From Mycobacteroides sp. LB1 (GTDB lineage Bacteria > Actinomycetota > Actinomycetes > Mycobacteriales > Mycobacteriaceae), in the NCBI RefSeq assembly GCF_013449725.1, contig NZ_JACCFF010000001.1, positions 434,001 to 498,000 on the forward strand: a DNA stretch of 64,000 bases. Reading direction: 5' to 3'. The notes under the pieces are model-generated. The model was not told the origin of the DNA. It saw nothing but the letters and a program-made list of their open reading frames with translations, and ran no database searches. Below are positions 54,754 to 63,843 of the stretch, one piece after another (positions within the stretch are counted from its first letter, which is position 1; each line of letters starts with the position of its first letter). A program made the position numbers and the translations under genes.

Positions 54754-55450
54754 CCGACTCCGCTGAGGAGTTAAGCTGCCGGACCGCGAAATCCGCGGCC
54801 TGATTGGTCATCCCGTTGTCCACGTACGAGCCGTGCGCAGCGTTGTCGGAGCCGTCGGGGGAACAAATCGGATCCTCGGGAACGCACATGTCGACCGTCT
54901 TACCCGCGTAGAGGTGACCGATGTTGATCGGCGGGGCGTTAGTATCCACCCTCTGCAAGAACCCGCTCGACGGCTTCCCGAACAGCGCCACCGCCGCAAC
55001 ATGGTCGGCCACATCGGGTGGCATCGGACCGCTGATCCCCTCCGGCAGATCAAAACCCACCGGCACTGCATCGGCGGTGGTGTACGCGACGACTGCCGCA
55101 CCTTGGGAGAAACCACCCAATACGATCTTCGTGTTGGGGCACCGCGCGGATATGTCCTTGACGCGGTTGCTCGCGTCGATGACACCATCGGCCGCGGTCG
55201 CAAAGGCCAAGGACGCCGGGTACTCGACGGGGTAGACCTCGACGGACTTGCCCTTGGTACGCGCGCGCAGCGCGTTGACGAATGCATCCCCGGTCCCGCC
55301 GACGCCTGGGGGCTCGAAAGTGCCTCGCGCGAACACGACTTCAACATCGGGGCATGCCGCGGCTGCCGCGGAAGGAATGCCGACCGGCGAACTCAGCAGC
55401 GCAAAAGCCACGGCTACGACAAGTAGCCAACCCCACCGATTTCTCTTCAT
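54737..55450 (-). CDS. Secreted cutinase-family esterase
   Basis: A 237-residue exported serine esterase of the cutinase/Culp family. A Sec signal (about 1-32) precedes ACPDVEVVFARGTFEPPGVG. The nucleophile is Ser115 in LGGFSQGAAV, and the Asp/His pair is in DMCVPEDPICSPDG and NAAHGSYVDNG. Four Cys match the family disulfides. Mycobacterial Culps hydrolyse short-chain esters or phospholipids. The last 17 bp overlap the LLM gene on the other strand. Confidence 0.92.
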   Translation of the reverse strand: MKRNRWGWLLVVAVAFALLSSPVGIPSAAAAACPDVEVVFARGTFEPPGVGGTGDAFVNALRARTKGKSVEVYPVEYPASLAFATAADGVIDASNRVKDISARCPNTKIVLGGFSQGAAVVAYTTADAVPVGFDLPEGISGPMPPDVADHVAAVALFGKPSSGFLQRVDTNAPPINIGHLYAGKTVDMCVPEDPICSPDGSDNAAHGSYVDNGMTNQAADFAVRQLNSSAESASAPG

Positions 55451-55589
55451 TTACGACCACCACCTGTTCGGGCTACCCACCCTGTTTACCACAGGAGTCC
55501 GCGGTGAGAACAGATGCTGCCCGCCAACCCATTCCGCGTTCTGCATGGTGAGACCATGCCTCACTACAAGCAGAGCAGAACCCTAGGTT

Positions 55590-56654
55590 ATGGATGTGGC
55601 AACAATAACTCGGCGGGATGTCTTGGTAGGCGGCGCAATTGTCGCCGCTACGGCGGGAGCCGGAGCGCTATTGAATCGCTCACCCACTACACAGATGCCG
55701 GTACGGACGATAACGCTCGAAGAACACTTCCTTACCGACGCGACAATAGATATCGCGAAGGACAATGTCAGCGACGAACTGCTTCAGCGGCTATCCGATC
55801 TCTCCACAAGGCGGTTGGCGGCGATGGACGAGGCCCAGATCGACGTGCAAGTGCTTTCGCTGACCGCACCCGGATTTCAGAACATCGATGCGAGCGTTGC
55901 AATCCCGCGAGCAATCCAGTGCAATGACCATCTCCGCCGAGAGGTGATCGATCGTCATCCTGCACGGTTCGCGGGTTGGGCCACACTACCCACGGCCGAC
56001 CCGGATGCCGCCGCACACGAGCTTGAGCGTGCAGTGAAGGAGCTCGGCTTCGTCGGGGCATTGATCAACGGCCGCACCCAAGGGCTGTTCTTGGACGATC
56101 CCCGATTCGATCCGATTTTGTCCGCCGCAATGGAACTGGATGTGCCCATCTATCTGCACCCGAACGTACCCACCAAAGCCGTTATCAACGAGTACTACTC
56201 AGGGTTGAACCCGGCGGTAAGCAGGACCTTGGGCCTTGGCGGGTTGGGATGGCACCAAGAGACAGGGCTGCACGTACTCAGACTCATCTTGGCCGGAGTC
56301 TTCGATAAATACCCCACGCTCAAGATAATCATCGGCCACATGGGAGAAGGCCTACCCTTCTACCACGCTCGGATCCGGGAGCAATTCCTCAACCAAGCAA
56401 CACATCTTAAGTTCTCGCCGGATGCCTACTTGACCCGTAATCTCTGGATCACGACCAGCGGGTTCGGCGACGATGCCGTCTTCGATATCGCGCGCAAAGT
56501 CTTTGGTGATGACCGCATCATGTTCTCTGTCGACTACCCATTCGCAAACGCTGTCGAGATGCGTCGCTGGTTCGACGCGGCACAGCTTGCCGATGACGCC
56601 CGAAAGCAGATGGCCTACACCACCGCGGCCTCGCTGCTGAAATTGCCGACCTGA
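55590..56654 (+). CDS. Amidohydrolase-2 (ACMSD/decarboxylase type) with a Tat signal
   Basis: A 354-residue TIM-barrel enzyme of the ACMSD / gamma-resorcylate decarboxylase superfamily. The N-terminus has a twin-arginine signal-like segment ITRRDVLVGGAIVAATAGAG. The metal/active-site residues appear in TLEEHFL (family ExH-type start), IYLHPN, IIIGHMGEGLPFYHAR and FSVDYPFAN. Members decarboxylate or hydrolyse aromatic acids and ring-cleavage products, normally in the cytoplasm. Export would be unusual. It is divergent from the cutinase gene by 139 bp and convergent with the aromatic cluster. Codon usage looks more AT-rich than its neighbours. Confidence 0.85.
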   Translation: MDVATITRRDVLVGGAIVAATAGAGALLNRSPTTQMPVRTITLEEHFLTDATIDIAKDNVSDELLQRLSDLSTRRLAAMDEAQIDVQVLSLTAPGFQNIDASVAIPRAIQCNDHLRREVIDRHPARFAGWATLPTADPDAAAHELERAVKELGFVGALINGRTQGLFLDDPRFDPILSAAMELDVPIYLHPNVPTKAVINEYYSGLNPAVSRTLGLGGLGWHQETGLHVLRLILAGVFDKYPTLKIIIGHMGEGLPFYHARIREQFLNQATHLKFSPDAYLTRNLWITTSGFGDDAVFDIARKVFGDDRIMFSVDYPFANAVEMRRWFDAAQLADDARKQMAYTTAASLLKLPT

Positions 56655-56663
56655 CGAACCAGG

Positions 56664-57233
56664 TCACACTTGGGTGCGCACAATGCCCATGCTCAGGGTG
56701 CAGACCTCTTGGCCCACCGTGCGTAGCTGGAAGTCCGCTGGCGCGTCAAGAGGCGCGCCGTAGCTGATACGAGATTCGGCCGAGTTGATCGCCGCTCCAA
56801 GCGGTGTCGGCCACCCACGTAGTGCGTGCACAATGCTGCGCAGTGTCTGCAGCGTGGTGACGGCCGCCTGCCATCCATAGGCAGTGGTGATGCATCCCAC
56901 GGCACGCCCCGAGAGGTAAGGATCGTCATCGTTTCGCAGTTCTTCGACATAGTCGAGCGCGTTCTTCACAAACCCCGAAATCGAACCGTGGTATCCCGGC
57001 GACGCGATGATCACCCCCTGCGCAGCACGTAGCGACTCGATGAGATGCTGCGCGGTCGGATTGTCAGCGTGCTGTGGGTCGTACATCGGAAGGGCAGCCA
57101 GTTCGCTGCCGCCGAACATCTCTATACGCGCACCCTGGCTCTGCGCTGAATCGAGCGCGAATCGCAACGCAGATTCAGTAGAGGACTCCCGATTCAGGGT
57201 GCCCCCAATGCCGACGATAAAAGGGGTATCCAT
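56664..57233 (-). CDS. NAD(P)H-dependent FMN reductase
   Basis: A 189-residue flavodoxin-fold reductase of the SsuE/NADPH-FMN reductase family. Typical features are FIVGIGGTLNRESSTESALR at the phosphate-binding start, GVIIASPGYHGSISGFVKN and ALDYVEELR. It could supply reduced flavin to the HsaA-like monooxygenase in the same operon. ATG at 57233 follows GAGAGGCGG. An ATG at 57248 overlapping the upstream stop would add five residues. Confidence 0.88.
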   Translation of the reverse strand: MDTPFIVGIGGTLNRESSTESALRFALDSAQSQGARIEMFGGSELAALPMYDPQHADNPTAQHLIESLRAAQGVIIASPGYHGSISGFVKNALDYVEELRNDDDPYLSGRAVGCITTAYGWQAAVTTLQTLRSIVHALRGWPTPLGAAINSAESRISYGAPLDAPADFQLRTVGQEVCTLSMGIVRTQV

Positions 57234-57244
57234 TGTGCCGCCTC

Positions 57245-58135
57245 TCATACCATTTTCATTAGGCCGTCGTGTCCCCAGGCGAAACCCGAACCCAGGACAT
57301 AGTTTTCGGCAATCCATGTATCGGGATCAACCACGCGCGCGCCCCATCCGTACTCAAAGTGCCAGCCTGACGGGTTTCGAAAGTAGAACGAAAACACATG
57401 GTCGTTCTGGTGACGTCCAGTGGAGGTGCTGGTGATGCCACGCTCAAGGCAGAGGTCGTAGCTATGCCCCACATCGTCCATGGTGTTGGTTTCAAACATG
57501 ACATGCTGGATTCGGCGCGGTGCACCAGGAATGTTCATGAATGCCAACGAATGATGACGAGAACTGCAGTGCATGAAGACCGCAAAGGGAGCACCATCGG
57601 GAGCGTGGGCGAAGTCGGTTACCCCAAAGCCCAACACTCGGGTATAGAAATCCGCCGCACCCAGGATGTCCTTGGCGTACAGCACCACATGGCCCATCCC
57701 GGTCTGTCCCATGTTGAATCCGGCTAGATCACGGGACGGCCGGAACCGCGGCATGAAGATGATCTCGTGCCCCAGTACCAACTCCATCCGCACATCCGAG
57801 TAGGGGCACATGAAGTGGACGAAATCCATCACATGACGGTCGGATGCTTCTTCCGGGGTGCCTTGGACAACCTTGATTCCCGCCGCTTCCAGCTTGCCGG
57901 CCGCGGCATCCAACGCGGTTTTTGACGCGACATCCCAACCAACATAGGCGACATCGTCTTCGTGGCCTGCTCGAACCCCGATCCGGTGATGCCGCTCATC
58001 GGCACGCACATACAGGAGGCTGTCGTCACTATCGGCGGATAACTCCAGCCCGAGCACCTCCGTCGTGTACTTCTTCCACCCTGAGATGTCGCTGGACGTC
58101 CCGACCACGTAGCTCAGCTGATTCACTGCGGCCAT
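57245..58135 (-). CDS. Extradiol ring-cleavage dioxygenase 1 (type I, BphC/HsaC-like)
   Basis: A 296-residue two-domain vicinal-oxygen-chelate dioxygenase. The Fe(II) ligands fall where expected in BphC-type enzymes: His149 (GMGHVVLYAK), His211 (RIQHVMFET) and Glu261 (WHFEYGWG). The conserved second-shell HHSLAF motif is at about 194-199. It would cleave a catechol meta to the hydroxyls. The substrate is unknown; sizes and motifs fit bicyclic or steroid-type catechols. ATG at 58135 (MAAVNQLSYV) is used; it is followed by the flavin reductase gene. Confidence 0.92.
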   Translation of the reverse strand: MAAVNQLSYVVGTSSDISGWKKYTTEVLGLELSADSDDSLLYVRADERHHRIGVRAGHEDDVAYVGWDVASKTALDAAAGKLEAAGIKVVQGTPEEASDRHVMDFVHFMCPYSDVRMELVLGHEIIFMPRFRPSRDLAGFNMGQTGMGHVVLYAKDILGAADFYTRVLGFGVTDFAHAPDGAPFAVFMHCSSRHHSLAFMNIPGAPRRIQHVMFETNTMDDVGHSYDLCLERGITSTSTGRHQNDHVFSFYFRNPSGWHFEYGWGARVVDPDTWIAENYVLGSGFAWGHDGLMKMV

Positions 58136-58169
58136 CGATTCACCTTTTCTCACATCGTAATTCGAGTTG

Positions 58170-59345
58170 TCAGAACACAGTGAGCTTCGGATCGCGATCC
58201 AGTCCGAGCGTCACACGTCCGTAATGCTGGTAATTGGCCCTCGTGAACGACACATGGCTGGCCATCATGTGGACATCCCGCCACCGCTGCTGCATCGGGC
58301 TGACATCCTTGAAGCCCGATGTCCCGCTCAGGTCGAAGAGCCGGTCGACGGCGCCGACAAGTAGCTCCGCCACCCGGTTGTAGTCCCGCAAGATCTCGGC
58401 CCTGTCCCCCAACTCCAGCGCCTCTGAAATGCTTGCAGCAGACAGGACTGCGTCTACGGATAACTGGGCCAACCGGAGGTCGGCGGCCGTGCGAGAGACG
58501 GCTTCCTGGACAACTTCAGAACCCGCGGTCTGTGCACGTCCTCGAGCCCAGACGCAGAACTGCTCATGGGCGTCCAGCGCCGCGCCAGTCATCGGCCCCA
58601 AGAATGTCAGCCCGGCATGCAGCGCCATCGGCTGCTGATACAACGGGCCCGGATTTGCTTCCCCGCCCGGCCCGTCCCCCGCGACCAATGCCGAGCCCGC
58701 GAGGACGAATCCATCCGGTACGAAGGCGTCCTCGACGACGATGGTCTTACTTCCGGTACCGCGCATACCTGCGGCGTACCAGTCGTCGTCGATCGTGTAA
58801 TCCCCTGGCTTCACCAGGAAATGATGGTTGGCCGGCCGTTCCCCATCCTTGATCAGCCCACTGACGATCACCCACGACGCATGATCGACACCGCTTGCGA
58901 AGCCATGACGCCCCGTCAGCCGATACCCGCCGTCCATCTTCGTCACGGTGGCCGCCGGCGCCAGGGACGCTGCGACGCAGGTGTCTGGGCCTTGCGCCCA
59001 TACCGCTTCCTGCGCCACCAGCGGGAAGAAGCCCACGATATGAGCATCGTGCGGCAAGAGCGCGGCGCACCAGGCGGTGGATGCGCAGGCGCGCCCCAAC
59101 TCCCGCGCTACCTCGTACATGGTCGCCAACGGCATTTCATCGCCGCCGAAACGCTTCGGTGCCAACATCCGGCCACCGAGCCCGGCGCTGACGATTTCCG
59201 TCATGGATTCGTCTGGAACGCTCCGCTGATTCTCGGTCTGCCGCGCCCGCTCGCGAATGGCCGGTGCCAGCGCCCTGGCCCGCTCCACCAACGATGCGTG
59301 CAATGCACCCACATCCGAAGTTCTTTCAATATCGTTGACTACCAT
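58170..59345 (-). CDS. Acyl-CoA dehydrogenase-fold flavin monooxygenase (HsaA-like)
   Basis: A 391-residue protein of the class D flavin monooxygenase group (HsaA, DszC, HpaB-C2 type), which hydroxylates phenols using reduced FMN from a partner. Features are GLGGRMLAPKRFGGDE, ACASTAWCAALLPHDAHIVG, LTGRHGFASGVDHASWVIVS and a C-terminal FDLSGTSGFKDVSPMQQRWR. The partner reductase is probably the gene at 56664. In HsaA-HsaC systems a monooxygenase makes a catechol for an extradiol enzyme; a parallel role here is inferred. Confidence 0.9.
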   Translation of the reverse strand: MVVNDIERTSDVGALHASLVERARALAPAIRERARQTENQRSVPDESMTEIVSAGLGGRMLAPKRFGGDEMPLATMYEVARELGRACASTAWCAALLPHDAHIVGFFPLVAQEAVWAQGPDTCVAASLAPAATVTKMDGGYRLTGRHGFASGVDHASWVIVSGLIKDGERPANHHFLVKPGDYTIDDDWYAAGMRGTGSKTIVVEDAFVPDGFVLAGSALVAGDGPGGEANPGPLYQQPMALHAGLTFLGPMTGAALDAHEQFCVWARGRAQTAGSEVVQEAVSRTAADLRLAQLSVDAVLSAASISEALELGDRAEILRDYNRVAELLVGAVDRLFDLSGTSGFKDVSPMQQRWRDVHMMASHVSFTRANYQHYGRVTLGLDRDPKLTVF

Positions 59346-59363
59346 GATGATTCCTCTCCATAC

Positions 59364-59939
59364 CTAGAACAGGACGCTCAGGTTCTTTGACTGAACGACG
59401 TTCTGATCGAGCAGTATCGTGCGCTTTGCGATCGTGAAACCGTCTCCGCTTACCCGAAGGACATCTCGACGTTCACCCGCCCAGATATCGGTCTCGGACT
59501 CGAGTCGGTTGCGGTACACAAGGAAATTTGACATCACGTTGTACTCCGGCGATCCGGGCTCGGCCGACTCGCTGGGGCTCCGTTGCGCGATGCGTACATT
59601 CGTCACCAGGTGCCGGCATCGAGACGGCGGGTCCTCTGCCCAATGCGTGCCCGAGTGCATTTGATTCACGCGGAGTTGCAGCGACCTGTGGTTATCGTAG
59701 AAATGAGCCATCTCGATACCATCGGGGACCTCGTCCCTATCACGCTGCCGACGTAATCTGTTCTTACGCACCGGCATCCAATAGATGATGTCTTCGGCGA
59801 ACAATTCCAGCCAGGAGTCCCATTGCCAATGATCAAGGAGCTGCGCCTCGCCAAAGAGAAACTGCTCGACCCGATGCTGGAGGAGAACGCTCTCCAGCTC
59901 CGCGGTCACCGATACCGGGGAAATGGTCTCGACGCTCAT
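59364..59939 (-). CDS. Ring-hydroxylating dioxygenase beta subunit
   Basis: A 191-residue beta subunit of a Rieske non-heme-iron dioxygenase (NTF2-like fold). Typical segments are VEQFLFGEAQLLDHWQWDSW, LFAEDIIYWMPV, SRCRHLVTNVRI and the C-terminal IAKRTILLDQNVV. Structural subunits form an alpha3beta3 hexamer. ATG at 59939 overlaps the alpha-subunit stop as ATGA. Confidence 0.93.
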   Translation of the reverse strand: MSVETISPVSVTAELESVLLQHRVEQFLFGEAQLLDHWQWDSWLELFAEDIIYWMPVRKNRLRRQRDRDEVPDGIEMAHFYDNHRSLQLRVNQMHSGTHWAEDPPSRCRHLVTNVRIAQRSPSESAEPGSPEYNVMSNFLVYRNRLESETDIWAGERRDVLRVSGDGFTIAKRTILLDQNVVQSKNLSVLF

Positions 59940-61249
59940 TCGGCACCCCCAGCCACCACCGCGTGCACCGAGGTGCCCGTGCGCTCGTGTTCCGGGATGA
60001 CCGGCCAAGACTCAGTTGTCATGAACTCCAGCCAGCGTCGGTAGAACCCGCGCTGCCCGGCCTCCCCGAAGAATGAATCGTGATACTCGCCGGGAAGCTC
60101 TGGATGGGATGTTTCACTACCCAAACCCATTTCGTAGTTCCACGCCATTTTTCGGGACTGGTGACCCTGTTCGAGAATGCCGCCGATCATGCCCCAGTTC
60201 TCGCCGTCGTCGGTTTCCACCACACCTGCCGCGCCCTCGGTGAACGATGCTGAGATCTGCTGCGCACGTTTGGCTTCCTCAGGAGCGTCCTTCTCCACCA
60301 ATGTGTATGACCAAATCTCAAATTTGTTCGGACCCTTGGGGTGCCAGACCCGCAGATTGGCCGATCCAGGCAAACCGGCAAAATTTGGGAAGGCGTTGAA
60401 ATTCGCCACCATATCCGCACGGTCGCCGACCCGCTCTCGCGCAATCTCACGCTTGCGCTGGTTGTACTGACCCAGCGGATCGTCCTCGAACCGTGTATTA
60501 CGTTCGAAGAGAAAACTTTCGCCGTGCCCCTCGCGCAAGGACACGTGGGCCCCATCCTTTGCCTCAAAGCCCGGGCCGAATGCCAGCAGCGAGGACAGGT
60601 GGCTCGTAGACGCGTGGTAGGTGTCACCCGCGAACTGCTCAGCGGCCAGCTTCCAATTCGCATCAATCGTCCACTTGATCGCACCGGGAAGCACCTCGAC
60701 ACCGCCGTCGACATGATCGACCCAGCCGTCGATGTAGTACCGAAGGTCGCCGAGATACTCACCCAACGGGGGTGCGGTGGGATCAAAGTTCCCGAATATC
60801 AGGCCTTTATAGCTGTCGACCTGGGCCACCTGCACTAGTCCGTTGTCCTCCAACGACAGCTTGTTCTCGTACGCCTCTGCCAAACTTGGCACGCCCACCA
60901 GGCTTCCAGCGCTGTCGTAGGTCCATCCGTGGTAGGTGCACATGAACGAGCGGGAATTGCCCTCCTCGGCCCGGCATACCCGCATTCCACGGTGCCTACA
61001 CACATTCAGAAATGCCTTCACCGAGCCGTCGGGCTGTCGCACGACCAGCACCGGATCCCCACCCATGTACGTTGCATAAAAGTCATGCGGATTGGGAATC
61101 ATGGTGTCGTGGGCCAGGAATAACCAGGATCGGCCGAAGATTCGCTCCTGCTCCAACTTGTAGATCTCGTCGCTTACGAAGATCTCTGGACCAATGATCC
61201 CGTTCTTCCAGTCCACCAACGACGTGAGGTAATCGGTGTCGATTGTCAT
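59936..61249 (-). CDS. Ring-hydroxylating dioxygenase alpha subunit
   Basis: A 437-residue catalytic subunit. The Rieske [2Fe-2S] cluster ligands are Cys84-x-His86 and Cys104-x2-His107 (CRHRG and CTYHGW). The mononuclear iron region is AAEQFAGDTYHASTSH, giving bridging Asp209 and ligands His212 and His217. Length and layout fit naphthalene/biphenyl-type dioxygenases that make cis-dihydrodiols. The substrate cannot be assigned by eye. A 15-bp palindrome and probable promoter lie in the 137-bp gap upstream, so alpha and beta probably start a separate transcript from the electron-transfer genes. Confidence 0.95.
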   Translation of the reverse strand: MTIDTDYLTSLVDWKNGIIGPEIFVSDEIYKLEQERIFGRSWLFLAHDTMIPNPHDFYATYMGGDPVLVVRQPDGSVKAFLNVCRHRGMRVCRAEEGNSRSFMCTYHGWTYDSAGSLVGVPSLAEAYENKLSLEDNGLVQVAQVDSYKGLIFGNFDPTAPPLGEYLGDLRYYIDGWVDHVDGGVEVLPGAIKWTIDANWKLAAEQFAGDTYHASTSHLSSLLAFGPGFEAKDGAHVSLREGHGESFLFERNTRFEDDPLGQYNQRKREIARERVGDRADMVANFNAFPNFAGLPGSANLRVWHPKGPNKFEIWSYTLVEKDAPEEAKRAQQISASFTEGAAGVVETDDGENWGMIGGILEQGHQSRKMAWNYEMGLGSETSHPELPGEYHDSFFGEAGQRGFYRRWLEFMTTESWPVIPEHERTGTSVHAVVAGGAE

Positions 61250-61314
61250 TTGGGTATCCCTTCAGGTCTCGCCCGGACAGTCCAAGCAAATAGATAGTGG
61301 TAACTCACCTGTCC

Positions 61315-61329
61315 GACTGAGCCTCAGTC
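61315..61329. promoter_or_regulatory. 15-bp palindrome upstream of the dioxygenase alpha gene
   Basis: GACTGAG-C-CTCAGTC is perfectly symmetrical and overlaps a TTGACT sequence (61331-61326 on the minus strand) that could be a -35 element. It lies 66 bp before the alpha-subunit ATG and is a likely operator. No regulator gene is in the window near this cluster. Confidence 0.5.
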
Positions 61330-61386
61330 AACCATTCTGCCGACGTGCCGTCGACGGTGGTGTTCTGAACGCCGGAACGGTCGAAT

Positions 61387-61737
61387 TCAGTTGTCTATCA
61401 GCACATATAACGATCCATCCAATACCTCGACGGTGTACGTCGCCAGGGGCTGAGAGGCTGGCGGCGCAGTTACCTGTCCGGACTTGATACAGAATCTCGC
61501 AAAATGCCAGCCGCACTCGATCTGCCCACCGTCGATGAAACCTTCGTCCGAGAGCGAGGATCTATCGTGCGAGCACCAGTCCGCCGTGGCATAGAACTCT
61601 CCGTCGATGTTGTAGACGGCCACCGGTGGTTGCACATCGACCCGGGTGATGTTTCCGGGGGTAAGCTCGTCGACCGCACATACTCGAACACGATTCTGAG
61701 ACTTCTCGATTGCTGTCACGGCATTCTGTCCTTTCAT
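61387..61737 (-). CDS. Rieske-type ferredoxin
   Basis: A 116-residue Rieske ferredoxin that passes electrons from the adjacent reductase to the dioxygenase alpha subunit. Cluster ligands are Cys55-x-His57 (CSH) and Cys75-x2-His78 (CGWH). Note CGWHF in place of the more common CPWHG. ATG at 61737 overlaps the reductase stop by 4 bp. Confidence 0.94.
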   Translation of the reverse strand: MKGQNAVTAIEKSQNRVRVCAVDELTPGNITRVDVQPPVAVYNIDGEFYATADWCSHDRSSLSDEGFIDGGQIECGWHFARFCIKSGQVTAPPASQPLATYTVEVLDGSLYVLIDN

Positions 61738-62984
61738 ACCCGTACACCCCCGGCAGTCGACGATCCGGCCGATACCTGCCGTAGATCCACCGCGGGATCC
61801 GCCAGCATCACCGGGTCAGGGCGCGCCTGTGTGTCGATCAGATCCATGGCCATACGCACATCGCGTCGCTTGTTTATCCCCACCGCGCCGACCAGGATCC
61901 CGTCCTTCAGATGGAAGGCACTGAACTCCAGCGAATCTGGATCTCCACGCCGCACAACTCGATCCGCCCGGTGCGGACAGCCCGCCACTTGGATATTGGT
62001 GTCACCTTGATCTGACCAGAACCAGGGGACATCGCGATAGGGGCTGCCCCGGCCTGTCATGGAATGGGCGGCCGCGATTCCCTGATTCTGGGCGTTTTGC
62101 CAGTGCTCTAGTCGCACCCTTCCCCCCGCGGTTCGGTTGGGATGGTTGGTGACGTCGCCCGCCGCATACACATTGGGGATCGACGTGGCACAGAATTCGT
62201 TGACGACAATTCCGTTGTCCGTCTCGATCCCAGAGGCCTCCGCGATGTCGACCGCCGGCGCGGCGCCGATCCCGACCAGTACCAGGTCGGCTTCGATCAC
62301 CGATCCGTCAGCCATCCTGATCCGGCGCACATGGTTGCCGTCCCCCTCGATCCTCGCGATCCGTGCGTTCATCCGTATCTCGACTCCACTGCCCACATGC
62401 ATGCGCGCCAGCCGGTCGCCGATATCGTCGGCGAGGACGCGGCGGAGCACCCCCGCATCGCGTTCAAGCACCGTCACCGCGGCGCCGCGAGCGCGCACCG
62501 ACGCTGCGAGTTCCATGCCGATGAGCCCACCGCCCAAGATGACCACCGACGAGTGATTCCCGATCCGCTCCCGGATGGAGACCGCATCGTCCACGGTGCG
62601 GAGGAAGTAGATTCCGTCGAGGTCGATTCCGTCGATCTCGGGTCGGCGCGGTGTCCCACCCGTGCATATCAGGACCTTGTCGGCCGCGACCGACTGTCCA
62701 CCCGCCAGCTCGACGCGTTGTCCGTGTGCATCGATTCGGGTGGCCCGCGTTCCGAGAAGAAGTTCGATTCCGTTGTCCGAGTAAAACTTTGCTGGATGTA
62801 TCCGCGTCTCATCGGGTTGTTTTTGGCCGGTGAGTACCTCCTTCGACAGCGGGGGGCGATCATACGGAAGCCGATGTTCCGCGCCGATCAGCAGGATGCG
62901 GCCGTCGAATCCATCCGCCCGCAATGTCTCTACCGCGCGCGCACCGGCCAGGCTCGCGCCGATCACCACATAGGTTTCAGTCAC
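61734..62984 (-). CDS. Ferredoxin reductase, FAD/NAD(P)H-dependent
   Basis: A 416-residue reductase of the BphA4/CamA glutathione-reductase-like type. FAD-binding VIGASLAGARAVETLRADG is at the N-terminus, RPPLSKEVLTGQ follows. NAD-binding VVILGGGLIGMELAASVRARG lies near 150, and the second FAD motif is IPNVYAAGDVTNHP. It completes the three-component dioxygenase. GTG at 62984 overlaps the upstream extradiol dioxygenase stop by 8 bp. Confidence 0.93.
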   Translation of the reverse strand: MTETYVVIGASLAGARAVETLRADGFDGRILLIGAEHRLPYDRPPLSKEVLTGQKQPDETRIHPAKFYSDNGIELLLGTRATRIDAHGQRVELAGGQSVAADKVLICTGGTPRRPEIDGIDLDGIYFLRTVDDAVSIRERIGNHSSVVILGGGLIGMELAASVRARGAAVTVLERDAGVLRRVLADDIGDRLARMHVGSGVEIRMNARIARIEGDGNHVRRIRMADGSVIEADLVLVGIGAAPAVDIAEASGIETDNGIVVNEFCATSIPNVYAAGDVTNHPNRTAGGRVRLEHWQNAQNQGIAAAHSMTGRGSPYRDVPWFWSDQGDTNIQVAGCPHRADRVVRRGDPDSLEFSAFHLKDGILVGAVGINKRRDVRMAMDLIDTQARPDPVMLADPAVDLRQVSAGSSTAGGVRV

Positions 62985-63843
62985 GCTGGTGCCCCCACAG
63001 ACTGGTCGCATCGTAATTCGACACTCGCCAGGTGGAGTCGTCTACCAGCCGCCCGTCACAACCGAATTCGACCTCGGATCCGGACGGATTCTTGATGAAG
63101 AACGAGATGGCGAGATCGTTGGTGTGCCGCCCGAGGGTCTCGGTGAGCCGTACCCCCTCGACGCCGACCGCATCGAGGGTGCGCCCCACGTCGTCGATGC
63201 TCGTCACTTCGAGCATGAAATGCCCGAGCGCCGGACCGATGTCGGTGTTCTGGACGAACGCGAGGCTGTGGTGCCTCGGATTCACGTGGGCGAAGTGCAC
63301 CTGCCGACCGTGGAACTCGATGGTGTCACTGAGACGGAACCCCAGGGTATCCAGGTAGAAGCTCTTCGCCGCGAGAAGATCGGTAACAAAGAAGAAGACG
63401 TGGCCGAGCCCCAGCTCCTCGGTGACAAATGTCAGGCCACGCGGCGACACGAACGGGCCCTTGGGCAGGAGCGGTCCGTAGAAGAACTCCAGCCGGTTTC
63501 CGTCGGGGTCTACACACCAGATCAGCTTCTGCACTTTGCGCACGCTCGCGCAGTCCGCGTCCTCGCAGACATCGATACCTGCATCGAGGAGCCGACCGCG
63601 CAGTTCCTCGAGCGTGCCGGAGTCCGCAACCTGCCATCCCACATACGCGGCGCCACCAGTTTCGCCTTGGTGGATCGCAAATCGCCATCCCCAGTCGTCT
63701 GCCCGGAAAAGGAGGGTTGAGGATCCGTCGTTCTCCTTGTCGGAGACATCCTGTAACCCAAGGATTTTCGTGCCGTAACTGCGCCAGGCATCGAGGTCTG
63801 TCGCGTAGAGCCCGAGGTACCCGAGCCCAATAACTTCAGTCAT
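62977..63843 (-). CDS. Extradiol ring-cleavage dioxygenase 2 (type I)
   Basis: A 288-residue two-domain extradiol dioxygenase distinct in sequence from the copy at 57245. Fe(II) ligands are His148 (GLGHVFFFV), His208 (ALGHFMLEV) and Glu259 (VEFGCDG), with HHSLAF at about 191-196. ATG at 63843 has the conserved start MTEVIGLGYLGLYATD; an upstream ATG in frame would add 30 non-conserved residues. It is the first gene of the reductase-ferredoxin unit. The substrate is unknown. Confidence 0.92.
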   Translation of the reverse strand: MTEVIGLGYLGLYATDLDAWRSYGTKILGLQDVSDKENDGSSTLLFRADDWGWRFAIHQGETGGAAYVGWQVADSGTLEELRGRLLDAGIDVCEDADCASVRKVQKLIWCVDPDGNRLEFFYGPLLPKGPFVSPRGLTFVTEELGLGHVFFFVTDLLAAKSFYLDTLGFRLSDTIEFHGRQVHFAHVNPRHHSLAFVQNTDIGPALGHFMLEVTSIDDVGRTLDAVGVEGVRLTETLGRHTNDLAISFFIKNPSGSEVEFGCDGRLVDDSTWRVSNYDATSLWGHQRD

